Made by a program: the position numbers and the translations under genes. Under the pieces are notes generated by a model. The model was not told where the DNA came from and made no database searches. It worked only from the letters and a program-made list of their open reading frames with translations. Below, piece by piece: positions 27,601-35,800 of a DNA stretch of 64,000 bases (its first letter is position 1; each line of letters opens with the position of its first letter). The DNA is taken from the NCBI RefSeq assembly GCF_030408715.1, contig NZ_CP047202.1, positions 1,903,907-1,967,906 of the forward strand. Reading direction: 5' to 3'. This DNA is from Corynebacterium confusum. Its GTDB lineage: Bacteria > Actinomycetota > Actinomycetes > Mycobacteriales > Mycobacteriaceae.

Positions 27601-27668
27601 GCTGCTAAGACCACGACAGACATGATTGCCGCGGAAATACGTTGCAAGTAACTAGGCGATTTTTTCAT
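21654..27668 (-). CDS. Giant LPETG-anchored pilus tip adhesin (SpaC/SpaF-like) with DUF5979-type repeats
   Basis: This 2004-residue protein starts with a signal peptide (KKSPSYLQRI, hydrophobic core, cut near AQAQ) and ends with sorting signal LPETG (residues 1955-1959), a hydrophobic helix, and a long 20-odd-residue charged tail. Residues about 45-440 form an adhesive head beginning QCGLRQPGLAAAKPYAGQLCW, possibly of CshA-NR2 type (tentative). After that come about ten modules of roughly 100-150 residues, each with a G-V-P-x-G-x-x-C-like turn (e.g. GVPVGREC, GVRVGSEC, GVPFGNTC, GVPLGSKC, GVPVGADC), matching the DUF5979 style of Gram-positive surface proteins. Length and position match SpaC/SpaF tip pilins. 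Its ATG overlaps the base-pilin stop (TAATG). Base composition is visibly less GC-rich than flanking genes, which suggests transfer. Confidence 0.9.
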   Translation of the reverse strand: MKKSPSYLQRISAAIMSVVVLAALMAVPGTPWEEQTVPSAQAQTDRNWTTDGTQFGQCGLRQPGLAAAKPYAGQLCWIDLQGFENLTRTPKAFTRDLGRYTLTFNASLVNGSEGQAAIFRDGLAESVFGNYAFTPYANDSTKPILRHTMGGGAPRNQFKYRLTDITVRDKATGAVVPNYRIVYTEGEATTPQIYGESLWVDAPLMGKTVEPYTRLTPSNSSSDGLKFIPACTKNTEPNNIFGPGAREYYWSQGDRKVKDFACIENGGTAVPGRGGGYLAGSDSPGTLEISTFSERRYQGFALALSFAQMGGGVSSNTTDEKQITGESTKFDFSMATRYNGKDTTVPWQGAGVRTQVIRNMAPADPQPTDRNGSRAADQMVFKSTASGAAAQRALARYTPTWTCQTASNRFTIVEGKVPSGFTLNNNSAGGYSELLMDNPYSEPVSCAVDWQPRFATTPLTIGKKMEGNAAEFSEQLNARFTLSYKCTAPAGYADAYPSVQLAGKNTVANGQSYTVEGLPQGATCTVKEEFPDGTSPTAPGTELTLSWNNGKSTGGALPETVVTLGAGGNSVTATNNFRYREGTLKINKHIAGEPVDLFGGNRNYRFQLRCEGTPYSQIVDLPATGTGDGLDGSATFAGVPVGRECLLTPLSGLSSEESKQINFDGRTVDVDGTEVEARGDGSYPIKLPDYSDGETPTTATAQIEARYSFQTRDVAVIKQVTGPAAGLVTNESFPVEYRCTWRDDPTATNTGSLDIRTSDQETAKISGVRVGSECRVWEENTPSDAKVDLDKTVVRSGDANDEVTELSNEAAKTTPVLTVSSSNDDRQNRVVVVNHYVNKLGQVNLTKLVEDNGIRSGLPDTYELAFKCGSRSVEMPDGTIRDVQLTGSANLGAGQSSLLKASTGDDTLDSLVNDQDGYLGVPFGNTCTFGERQPELSASGVLWSTDAATISHDIDADQEDIEVTNTFDAAGEGVTVSQNTVGIAELSQPVDYELQCTNDGLELPLSAEESRFTLSEESPTHIIPASSVPEGSTCVLRETSRDGLTRQNQDSEDYRIDRDSRVQSIDPDTGLETVDSFDDGAQIDDSSFTVGANSVVTVEHGYSFVNTEMTVTKTVAFDPATAHLISEARKDVKRNRQFDVQVLCTLPTGTAGQTFSGKVSSVGEPWVFGGVPLGSKCTATEGETTTAEGIDVDQEASAGGITKERAVAFTVNEERTPVEFTNTYTRRVADVQLNKIANAPFDIIGAAGGRDAFYTHEFVMECRDPETDDDADGELLDTFVSEIQGPGTTTFRGVPVGADCQITGDRFGKLYLTGTDETDAPLETHLQPHKVDWLVDRNDGSTFTDTDLEDGETTSQYFDVVDNSGQTPGTIINLTNYYGFVDSPLKMTKKITATKAGFDLLEQNQPTFDFQYQCKGVGYAYSSIGQGDDRLKDTLSLADFSDSQDNGDGTYTRTYESEVTNVPAGAWCTFREARVEGTPAGLEHTAEPEVVQQRVEGNADNPVEFSFVNKYERRMVPVDVVAIHTGYLEGLGDKGYTYQLTCDDPAQTTRIVDFSTQETNAVDSVSASAVPNSGRKRIDLPAGSTCEISAANSAALQARPELEVTQGQRTPFMQFGRWIGARADESNPSSRLSGLSPDEVTAEMKNYAYEFPVAEDARSASGEAVMTVAGEAMHPRARVDVEFTKEANGAAGEDAVFSFRDTCNSQEFSLRAGESYTIQGLEVDRTCAVSETDNGVDGVNSVIRLGDTGDRIANAVTVSTDNELPDGQGMSYVREWEFDILPVAQASDLRTAGQPWSLTGINDVPGVEVTKRIDGTPLSTVTGAVADLALLPHEADVMRFNYDIANTGVLPLDSFRIKEPGLAGKTVRADDGTQFTLDEDGTVPPALCEVGVLQAEEETTCAFDVVIDSPRDENYSYPKDPDGTVLVTAKAGNSQVSDSDSYGALRLKESVAWLLPETGRQTLVLFLLLGLLILATGLIRYLRNREDDDIEVDANRGVEETSRT

Positions 27669-28920
27669 TATTGCTCACTACTGTTGCTACTAGATTGGAG
27701 AAAATCTTTCCGAGAATCCTCATCTGCTCTCCGGCGACGCAGGAAAATTATCCCGGCTAAGATAAGGCACAACCCAGCTAGAACTAGCCCAAGGATGCTA
27801 GCACCGGTCGAGGCTAAGATATCGCGGGGCGTGCTCCTCTGTTCACCAGGTTCCGCGCCATCCACGTTGTTGTCGGCTTGGTCACGATCGCTCTGGCTCG
27901 ATTCCTCACCTGGCTTTTCCCTGCGGTGGACGTGGTGTTGAAGTCGTCCTCCTCACGCGGTGGCACCGGCTCAGTAGTGGATGCGGAATCAATGACTACT
28001 GTCACCAATGGAGACAGGACGCGATCATGTGCAGTCATTCCATCGAACGCCACCGCCGCGCGGTTCAGGACTCGTGCACCGTCGTCAAGATCGGAGCGCA
28101 AGATGCCGTGGAGCTGCACTTCCATACGCGTCTCGGGGTGCCCTGCACGTGCCTGCGCTACCGTGTGTAAACCAACGTCGGTGAGTTCAAAGCTTAAGAC
28201 CCGCCCGGAGCTGGATTCCACGTAGTGCCTTCCGGGCTCTAGTCTCATCGTCTTACCCAACGAACGGACAGTGACTGTGTCAACCTCACCCGAAGCGAAA
28301 GCGTCGTCCAGCTGGTCAGAGAACTCATAGCGGTACAGCTTTCCGTGAGCGTCCACGTCCGGTACGTTCGATTCCACTCGGTATGACACTCTCTGACCGG
28401 GACGGGCAGCCGCCACCTGAGATTCCTTATTAACAAAGAGGGGTTGGGTCTTGCCGCGGACCAGCTTCCGTTCATCGGACCTGACAAGGACTAGCGCTGG
28501 GCTCGTGGTAGAAGGCCGGTCTTCCCCAACAAAAGACGGTAGTTCAACCAGTTGATAGACACCCGGTTGGATGCCCGAGAATACGGCGAGGCCATCGTTA
28601 CCAGTCGTCGCTGTGTAGACAGCACCGCGCGACGTACCGGGCGCTTCAGTCAACAACTGAGGATTGCTTCGCGCCAAGGTACTCAACTCGTCATCATCGT
28701 TTGCGGCGATATCAGGCAGCCTTGTCAATTGAAAGGTTGCCCCAGGAACGGGAGGTTCCCCCTCCTTGCCCACCCCATCAGTCTTGGCCACTACCAGGCT
28801 CGGGAGCTCCTGTGCCCGCACTTCAGTCTGTATCCCTACGAGACCGAACACCGCACACAGAAACACCAACAGAACATAACCAGGGAGGGCCATATGCCCT
28901 CGCACCGATGCAAACGACAT
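27668..28920 (-). pseudogene. Base (minor) pilin, SpaB/SpaE-like, broken by a frameshift before its LASTG sorting signal
   Basis: Translation from ATG 28920 (AGGAG six bases upstream) gives a signal peptide ending near VRAQE, a pilin domain (LPSLVVAKTDG, GATFQLTRL, an E-box-like YQLVELPSF) and a second domain to about STAGK, then 30 odd residues and a stop at 27814. The sorting signal lies in another frame: KPGEESSQSDRDQADNN leads to LASTG (27817-27803), a hydrophobic helix and RRRR, ending at 27668. One extra A in the AAAA run at 27918-27915 would join the two parts into a normal base pilin of about 417 residues. LAxTG is usual for base pilins. As read, the product would be secreted but not anchored. 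Confidence 0.85.
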
Positions 28921-28928
28921 CCCTACTC

Positions 28929-29858
28929 CTAGCTATTGTCTGTTTTTATTGTCTTACTGTCCGCCGAAGCGTCAACGCCCTCGGCGGCGTGGCGCTTGCG
29001 ACGTTGTGAACGAATCCACCACAACAAATAAAGAAGCACGAACAACCCGATGATGACTGCCGCAATCATCCACGGCTGCCAAGGGCTATGGTATTCCTGC
29101 TCGATGTTGCCGGGCAGTTCGGTGCGTTCTCCATGGACGAGGAGGCGGTGCGAGTTGATCCCGTAGGGAGTACAGGTCACCAGGGTCAAAAGGTCCTTGT
29201 CGACGACTGGCCGGATAGTTTCGATGTCTTCCGGTAGGACGGTCTCAATTGAGGTCACCTTGTACGCCAACTTCTCCCCCATCACCTCCACGGTGAAGAC
29301 TTCGCCTTCGCGAATGTGGGTGAGGTTGTCGAACATGGTCAGCGTCGCCAAGCCAGTGTGCCCTGTCAGCACCGAGTGCGTACCGGCGCCACCGACGGGT
29401 AGCGCCGTGCCGTACAGGTGCCCGACGCCATGGGATAGGACGCTCGAGTCGGTGCCGTGGTAGACGGGCAAATCGATCCCGACCGACGGCGCCCGCAGGC
29501 GCGCCATGTTGTCGAAGGCGTCGAGGTGCCCAAGGTACTCGCGGTACTCCTCCGAGTTTTTGTCCGGCCCCGTAGTCCACGGGTCCGGGGCTCCGAACTC
29601 CGGCAGCCGGGAGTTATAGTCCCGAGCCGCAGCCAGCGCGGCATCCCGCTCAGCAGGGTCGAGCTGCGCCACGTTGCGCGAATATTCTTCCGCAATCCGG
29701 TTTTGCTCGACGTTTTTGTAGTGCGTCAGCACGACCGGAGTGAGAAAGATGAGGGCGGCGATTACGAGGTAGACGACGGAGCGGTAGCGTTTCCACCACC
29801 CACGACGGAGCGCCCGCGTGACCATCACAGGCTGCGCGCGGTCATCGCCTGCTTGCAT
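28929..29858 (-). CDS. Class C (pilus) sortase, SrtC-like
   Basis: This 309-residue transpeptidase has a basic N-terminus and membrane helix (SVVYLVIAALIFLTPVVL), a DPW lid motif (APDPWTTGP), His in VLTGHTGL, Cys in LTLVTCTPYG, Arg in NSHRLLVHGE, then a C-terminal helix (MIAAVIIGLFVLLYLLWW) and basic tail. The lid and second helix define class C sortases, which join pilin subunits through a lysine in the pilin motif. GAGGAG lies five bases before ATG 29858. It lies between the major and base pilins, as srtC does in the C. diphtheriae SpaD locus, and ends 8 bases before the base pilin. Confidence 0.94.
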   Translation of the reverse strand: MQAGDDRAQPVMVTRALRRGWWKRYRSVVYLVIAALIFLTPVVLTHYKNVEQNRIAEEYSRNVAQLDPAERDAALAAARDYNSRLPEFGAPDPWTTGPDKNSEEYREYLGHLDAFDNMARLRAPSVGIDLPVYHGTDSSVLSHGVGHLYGTALPVGGAGTHSVLTGHTGLATLTMFDNLTHIREGEVFTVEVMGEKLAYKVTSIETVLPEDIETIRPVVDKDLLTLVTCTPYGINSHRLLVHGERTELPGNIEQEYHSPWQPWMIAAVIIGLFVLLYLLWWIRSQRRKRHAAEGVDASADSKTIKTDNS

Positions 29859-29928
29859 TTCGACTCCTCACATTCGCGAACGCACCCTTGGCAGATAAGC
29901 CTTCTCCTGTCGGATTGATCCCTTCGTC

Positions 29929-31452
29929 TTATGCCGTTGCGCGGGAATCCTTGTAGCTGGTGTACAGGCCACGGGCCAAGAAGGCCACGCCAACCAGGAA
30001 GGCGATCAGGATGCCCCAGGCACCGGTAGCCGGCAGCTGGCCGATGATGGAATCACGCTGGTTCTCCACGGAGACGGACAGCGCGCGGTTATCGATGTCC
30101 ACGTTGACCGGCTGCGGCTGCGGGTTACGGACGAAGCCCTCTGGGGCCTTGGTCTCCAGCACGCAGTAGGTGTTGCTCACAGTGCCGGTCGCACCGGTGG
30201 AGGTGGACTGCAGCGGGATCGCGTAGCCGTTCGCCGTTGCGTCAGAGGCGTCATCGGCCCCACCGCCGGCGGTAGTCAGCTCAGTAACGGTATTACCACC
30301 GGTTTGCTCGGAAGAAACCTCGACGGCGTCACCGAGCAGCTGGTAGCTTCCGTCATCCTGCGCAGAGCACTGGTAGAGCTCGAAGGTTGCGCCGTTCAGC
30401 GAACCTTCCGAAGCCGGCGAGGTCTTCGTAATGGTCAGGTCGCCGAAGACGGTGTTGGTCGGGGTATCACCGTCGTCGGTGGTACTGTCCTGGCCGTTCG
30501 GAAGCTCCACGGTCGCGGAGTTGTTGATGACCCCGCCTTCTGGAATGGACTTAACAACCGCTGGGAAGTTGACGCTGACCTGCAAATCCGATTTGGACTG
30601 GCGGGCCTCCTGCAGCTTTGCGCGGCCCTCGGGGGTGAAGTTGACGCGGACTTCCTGTCCGTTCACCGAGATTTCGTAGTCGGTGCCGCCGGCCAGATCG
30701 ACATCGCCGTTGTTACTGACTGTCACGTCGCCGACCGCCGGGGCGTCCAGGTTCTCAACCAGGTTATCCACGATGTTGAAGCGGTTTAGATTCCCTGCCG
30801 GAACCGGAGCGTTGATGGTGTATTCCAGGGCCTTGCCGATGGTGACGCCGTCATCCTTGACCTGCTTGTTTGGGGTCACGTCCTGGTTCTTCGGCTGAAC
30901 GGTGCGGGTGTATTCCCATTCGCCGTTGTTGTCATACGGAAGGGTGACGAAGAACGGGGCCGCCACGGTGTAGTTCTGGAACTGGACCTCGGTGACGCGG
31001 TAAACGCCCACGGACAGGCCGTTGGCGGCCGTGGTCAGGTTAATAACACCCTGAGCGTTGGTGGTGAAGACGCCGTCTTCACCACCGTTAACCGCGGTCA
31101 CGTCCAGGTTCTCATCTTCAGGGTTGAGGTCGCCAACCTCTGCCCAGCCGGCCGGGTCCGTCAGATCGATGCCGTTAACGCGCTCGACGCGGAACTTTGC
31201 CCCCGGGAGCGGGGTGGAGGTGTCGCCCGGATCGCCTAGGAACTTCTCAATGTTCAGCGCCACGTCCTGGCTAGCGTCAATGACGCTGGCGGCGGCGTTT
31301 GCATCGGCGTTCGGGGCCAGAGTGGCTTCAGCGCCAGTCTCCTGGTCAGTCTCCTGGGCCAGGGCGAAGTTCGCGCCTGCACCGATAAAACCAGTGGTCA
31401 GGGTCAGGGTAGTCGCAGCCACTGCGGCGGCAATCTTCTTGGAAGCGGTCAT
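29929..31452 (-). CDS. Major pilin shaft subunit (SpaD/SpaH-like)
   Basis: This 507-residue precursor has a signal peptide (MTASKKIAAAVAATT..., cut near ALAQE), an N-terminal pilin domain, a pilin motif at residues 179-188 (WEYTRTVQPK) whose Lys188 should be linked to the next subunit, a middle domain, an E-box in YCVLETKAPEGF that would help an intramolecular isopeptide bond, and a sorting signal LPATG followed by a hydrophobic helix and a short tail. The pilin motif departs from WxxxVxVYPK: Arg and Gln replace the Val and Tyr, but Trp, Pro and Lys are kept. It is the first gene of the island, 71 bases upstream of the class C sortase, and follows a 500-base regulatory-looking gap. Confidence 0.95.
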   Translation of the reverse strand: MTASKKIAAAVAATTLTLTTGFIGAGANFALAQETDQETGAEATLAPNADANAAASVIDASQDVALNIEKFLGDPGDTSTPLPGAKFRVERVNGIDLTDPAGWAEVGDLNPEDENLDVTAVNGGEDGVFTTNAQGVINLTTAANGLSVGVYRVTEVQFQNYTVAAPFFVTLPYDNNGEWEYTRTVQPKNQDVTPNKQVKDDGVTIGKALEYTINAPVPAGNLNRFNIVDNLVENLDAPAVGDVTVSNNGDVDLAGGTDYEISVNGQEVRVNFTPEGRAKLQEARQSKSDLQVSVNFPAVVKSIPEGGVINNSATVELPNGQDSTTDDGDTPTNTVFGDLTITKTSPASEGSLNGATFELYQCSAQDDGSYQLLGDAVEVSSEQTGGNTVTELTTAGGGADDASDATANGYAIPLQSTSTGATGTVSNTYCVLETKAPEGFVRNPQPQPVNVDIDNRALSVSVENQRDSIIGQLPATGAWGILIAFLVGVAFLARGLYTSYKDSRATA

Positions 31453-31903
31453 GTTTTACAGGCCTCTCAGCTTAAGAAATATGTCCCCTTAGACCCTTCA
31501 CCACGAGTGGTGATCGGCAGGCCTCGGGAGTATGCACAACACAGGAGATCTTAAGCCACCCACTAATTAAACACAAGTCCTACAGCCCCCAGAAGTCCCC
31601 CTCACCTTACTTAGGCTTTTAAGTAATCTTGATTGCGCACATTTCCATATGCTGCACAGATAGAACTATCAGTCAAAGTAGTCCATCGCAGCTCAAATAT
31701 ACACAATAGCGGTTGCGGAGCCACTCCGCTCATGCTACAGAGTGACATAAATGTCGCAATCCTCACGCTACGCTATAGAAACTCCGAGCGTTCCTTCAGC
31801 TTTTCGATACAGCCGGCCCCACACAGCACGTTTTATATTCATACTCTCCTTGCCCCAGCACAGCCCCTTCGCCCGACTGAAGCTGGTAGACACTCTGGGT
31901 ATA
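31453..31903. promoter_or_regulatory. Pilus upstream region with three perfect dyads
   Basis: This gene-free, relatively AT-rich stretch precedes the major pilin. It holds TCACCAC-GA-GTGGTGA at 31498-31513, GCGGAG-CCA-CTCCGC at 31715-31729 and GACAT-AA-ATGTC at 31743-31754. The first is about 46 bases before the pilin start and could be an operator or a leader hairpin. TATA-like minus-strand sequence near 31828 could be a promoter, but I see no clear -35/-10 pair. No gene is supported here. Confidence 0.45.
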
Positions 31904-31944
31904 GAAAAACCCGCCACCCACGCTAGCCGCGTGGAATGACGGGT
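31904..31944 (-). terminator. Terminator of the rplU-rpmA operon
   Basis: On the minus strand ACCCG and CCACGC pair with GCGTGG and CGGGT around a GGCTA loop, with a small asymmetric bulge, and TTTTT follows. It lies 18 bases after the rpmA stop and isolates the ribosomal genes from the pilus island. Confidence 0.75.
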
Positions 31945-31961
31945 GTGAAACCTAGTAGGTA

Positions 31962-32246
31962 CTAGGCGGAAGCTTCCGCAGCCGAGGCAGCTACCTCGGC
32001 CGGGGCAATGTTGACGATGCGACGCCCGCGCTTGACACCGAACTCGACGGAGCCGGCCTCGAGCGCGAACAGGGTGTCGTCGCCGCCACGGCCCACGTTC
32101 TCACCCGGGTGGAACTTGGTGCCGCGTTGGCGAACGATGATCTCGCCGGCCTTGACCTGCTGACCGCCGAAGCGCTTAACGCCGAGGTACTTCGGGTTGG
32201 AGTCACGACCGTTAGAAGTGCTGGATGCACCCTTCTTGTGTGCCAT
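31962..32246 (-). CDS. rpmA: 50S ribosomal protein L27
   Basis: This 94-residue basic protein begins [20 protein letters not shown] and contains [22 protein letters not shown], the L27 signature. L27 reaches the peptidyl-transferase centre of the 50S subunit. There is no Firmicute-type N-terminal cleavage extension. It lies 45 bases downstream of rplU in the usual order. The Ala/Glu-rich tail is slightly longer than in E. coli. In related genomes obg would follow directly; here a terminator and the pilus island intervene. Confidence 0.98.
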   Translation of the reverse strand: MAHKKGASSTSNGRDSNPKYLGVKRFGGQQVKAGEIIVRQRGTKFHPGENVGRGGDDTLFALEAGSVEFGVKRGRRIVNIAPAEVAASAAEASA

Positions 32247-32291
32247 TGTGGTTTCCCTCCTTCAAGGGGTGTCTAGTGCAAGCCTCGCAGC

Positions 32292-32597
32292 TTACTTGAT
32301 ACCGGTAATCTTCAGAACAGTAAGCGGCTGGCGGTGGCCCATGCGCTTCTTGTAACCAGTCTTGTTCTTGTACTTCATGATGTTGATCTTCGGGCCCTTG
32401 GCCTGATCAACGATCTCAGCGTCGACCTTGACCTTAGCCAGGTCATCGGCCTTCGACTTGACGTTTGCGCCATCGACGAGCAGAACCGGGGTGAGAGCCA
32501 CGGCAGAGCCTGGCTCACCCTCGATCTTCTCGACCTTGACGAGGTCACCTTCGGCAACCTTGTACTGCTTTCCGCCGGTCTTGACGATCGCGTACAT
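32292..32597 (-). CDS. rplU: 50S ribosomal protein L21
   Basis: This 101-residue protein starts [18 protein letters not shown] and ends [19 protein letters not shown], both diagnostic of L21, which binds 23S rRNA. It is the first gene of the rplU-rpmA pair and has a leader of up to 225 bases after rne, with two hairpins (32626-32653 and 32677-32734) that could control expression. Confidence 0.98.
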   Translation of the reverse strand: MYAIVKTGGKQYKVAEGDLVKVEKIEGEPGSAVALTPVLLVDGANVKSKADDLAKVKVDAEIVDQAKGPKINIMKYKNKTGYKKRMGHRQPLTVLKITGIK

Positions 32598-32625
32598 AGA
32601 GGGTTACCCCTTATCTAAACTCGGC

Positions 32626-32653
32626 TCAGGGGCAGGCGAGGCCCAGCCCCTGA
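32626..32653 (-). promoter_or_regulatory. rplU leader hairpin 1
   Basis: On the minus strand TCAGGGGC pairs with GCCCCTGA (8 bp) around a 12-base loop, 29 bases upstream of the rplU ATG. No U-run follows, so it is not a simple terminator. It may be an L21-binding autoregulatory structure; this is inference. Confidence 0.4.
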
Positions 32654-32676
32654 ATGGACAATTACTTTTGCGCTTG

Positions 32677-32734
32677 AGTCCAGTGCCGGCGCGACACGTA
32701 AGTCATGAGACTTCTGGCGCGGCTCAACTGGACT
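32677..32734 (-). promoter_or_regulatory. rplU leader hairpin 2
   Basis: AGTCCAGT (32734-32727) pairs with ACTGGACT (32684-32677), and inside it AAGTC pairs with GACTT around TCAT, giving a long interrupted stem between rne and rplU. It could belong to the rplU leader or serve as an rne 3' structure. Confidence 0.35.
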
Positions 32735-32822
32735 TAAACGGCGACTTGGAAATCCTACCCCGACGGGACTGGAAAAGACAAACCGCGTCTTTCCTGCACC
32801 CGCCGGTCACACCAATTTCTGC

Positions 32823-35800
32823 CTATTTCCTGCTTCGGCGCGTCGCCCGGCGGCGGCCCCGGGTGGACTGCTTCCGGGTTTCTGCACCACCGCCGGCTTT
32901 GTGTCCATCGGTGTCACGCCGCGGCTGGTTTGCACGGGCAAGACCGGACTCCGCCTGCTCCGGCTGGGCGGCCTTCGTCGAGCGTCGCACTGCCCGCCGG
33001 CGGCGCCCGCGGACCACGGTTTTGGTGTTGTCCTCGGCCTGCACCGCAGAACCAGCCCGCGAGACCTGGGCCGGGGCCTGCTCCTGTGCCGGAGCGGACT
33101 GCCCGCCGCGAGGGTTGCCGCGCCCACCGCGCTGTCCGCCGCTGCGGCGAGTAGCCCGGCGACGGCCACGCTTGCCGCGCGCCGGCTGGTCCGGGGAAGA
33201 ATCGCCGGCATCGTCAGCAGCGTCCTCCGCCTGGGCCTGCACGCTGGCCGCAGGCTGCGCGGAACCACTGCCCTGGCGCGGGAAATCCTCCCGGCGCGGA
33301 CGGTGATCGGAACGCGAGTTCCCGCGGGTCTTGCGCTTGCGACGCGGCGAGGACTCGAATTCCTCGACCGCCTCGTCGTAGGAGGTGGCGCCACCAGCTT
33401 GTTCCGGCTGGGCGTCCTCGTCCGGCACGTAGTCCTTGAACTCGGCGACATCGTCTCTGTCGGCGGCGTTGTCGGCCGCGGCGAAAGCGATCTTCTCAAT
33501 ATCGCTGACCGAGTCCTGGGACTGATCATCGCGGGGCTGGTCGTCGCGGGAGCGGTTCGAGCGACCTCCCCGGCTGCCGCGGCGACGGCGGCGACGCGAG
33601 GAGCCCTTGCGGTCCTCGGAATCGCGGTCGCGGCGGTCGTTGCGCTCGTCGTGATCTTCGCCGTCGTGGGCGGCGCTGTCGTCCTTGACCACGCTGGCCA
33701 CCAGCTGGTCGATCTCCTTGGTGCCGTCGCGGGACTCGGACTTGGAGCCCTGCTTTTCGTCGGAGCGCTGGTCGCGCCCCTGGCCCGAGTCCGCGTGGTT
33801 GTGGTTGCGGCGGTCGTGGTGCCCGTGGCTGGAGTGATCGTCGGTGTGCTCGACCGGGTCGTCGTGAGTGATGATGCCGCGGCCCTGGCAGTGCTCGCAC
33901 TCGGTGGAGAAGGTCTCCAGCAGTCCTGCCCCCAGGCGCTTGCGGGTCATCTGCACCAGGCCCAGCGAGGTGACCTCGGAGACCTGGTGGCGGGTGCGGT
34001 CGCGGCCCAGGGCCTCCTTGAGGCGACGCAGGACCAACTCCTGGTTTTCGGGCAGCACCATGTCGATGAAGTCGACGACGATCATGCCGCCCAGATCGCG
34101 CAGGCGCATCTGCCGCACGATCTCTTCTGCGGCCTCAAGGTTGTTGCGGGTCACGGTCTCCTCAAGGTCACCGCCGGAGCCGGTGAACTTGCCGGTGTTG
34201 ACGTCGATGACGGTCATGGCCTCCGTACGGTCGATGACCAGCGTGCCGCCCGAAGGCAGCCACACCTTGCGGGCCAGGGCCTTCTGCAGCTGCTCGTCGA
34301 TCCGATAGACCTCGAAGGCGTCCTGGCCGCCGTGCTTTTTCCGATCGAAACGCTCCACCCGGTCTGCCAGGTCCGGGGCGACCGACTGGATATAGGCGTT
34401 GACCGTGTTGAAGGCTTTCTTGCCGTCCACGACCAGGTGCTTGAAGTCGCCGTTGAACAGGTCGCGGACGACCTTGACCAACATGTCCGGCTCCTCGTAG
34501 AGGGTCACCGGCTTCGCGCCCTTGGACCTCTTTTCCTTCTCCGCGCGCTCCTGGATGTCCTCCCAGACCCCGTGCAGGCGGCCAACGTCCGTGGCGATGG
34601 CCTCCTCGGAGACGTTCTCCGCGGCGGTGCGGATGATCGTGCCACCCTCGCCCGGCACGACGCGCTGCAGGATCTCCTTAAGGCGCTTGCGCTCCGGGGC
34701 GGGCAGCTTGCGGGAAATACCGGCGCTGCGGCCGTTCGGCACGTAGACCAGGAAGCGGCCAGCCAGGGAGATCTGCGTGGTCAGGCGCGCACCCTTGTGC
34801 CCGATCGGGTCCTTGGATACCTGGACCAGGATCTGGTCGCCGGACTTTAAGGCCTGCTCGATCTTGCGGGAGCGGCCTTTGAGCCCCATGGCGCGCCAGT
34901 TCAGCTCGCCGGCGTAGAGCACGCCGTTGCGGCTCTCGCCGAAGTCGACGAAGGCGGCTTCCATCGACGGCAGCACGTTCTGGACCCGACCCAGGTAGAT
35001 ATTGCCGATGAGCGAGGCCTGCGAGTCCGAGGTCACGAAGTGCTCGACTAGGAGATCGTCTTCCAGGACGCCTACTTGGGTGACGGAACCGGCGTGGTCG
35101 ACGCGCTGGCGCTCGCGCACCACCATCGTGCGCTCAACGGATTCCCGGCGCGCCAGGAACTCCGCCTGGGAAACGATGTGCTTGCGCTCCCGGCCCTTCT
35201 CGCGCATCTCCGCCCGGCGGCGCTTCTGCGCCTCGATGCGGGTCGAGCCCTTGATGCCGCGCGGGGCCTCGATTCGCTCCGGCTCGTCGTCATCGCCGCC
35301 CGCATCATCCGGCTCGGCCTGTCGGGCCGGCTTGGCGGCATTCGCCTGTGGGGCGATGAAGACCGGCGCGTAATCCGCGGCATTATCCTTGGCCGCTGCC
35401 TGGTGCGGCGGCGTCAGGGCCGCGACCAGATCCTCCAGGTCCTCGTCGCGCTCGAGATCAGCGTGCTCGTCCTCGGCCTGTGCAGTGTCAGTCTGGTCAG
35501 CCTGGTCAGCCTGCGTGCTGCCGATGCCGTCCTGGTCACCGTGGCCGGCTGCTGCCTCGGCGTCGTCGGCGCCGTCGGACGCCTCGGTCGTGGCGAGGTT
35601 CTGCAGCTCGGACTCGACCTTGTCGGCGATCTGGTTGAACTCGTTTTCCACGTTCTTGCGCACGCGGTCGCGCAGTTTTTCCTCGGCGGCTGTAGCCACG
35701 GCATCGGCCGAGTCCTCATGCTTGGGCTCGTCGCCTGCCGGGACCTCGGCATCCGAGGCCTGCTCGCGCGGCTCCTCGTCCTGCTGCTGCGGCTTGGCCG

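Noticed and set aside
27905..27930. Programmed -1 frameshift at GGGAAAA in the base pilin
   Set aside because: The heptamer is in the wrong register: the reading codons are GGG AAA AGC, not G GGA AAA, so tandem slippage would not re-pair. A lost A is simpler.
32901..34850. Plus-strand open frame of 649 codons
   Set aside because: It is antisense to the rne catalytic domain and arises from third-position GC bias.
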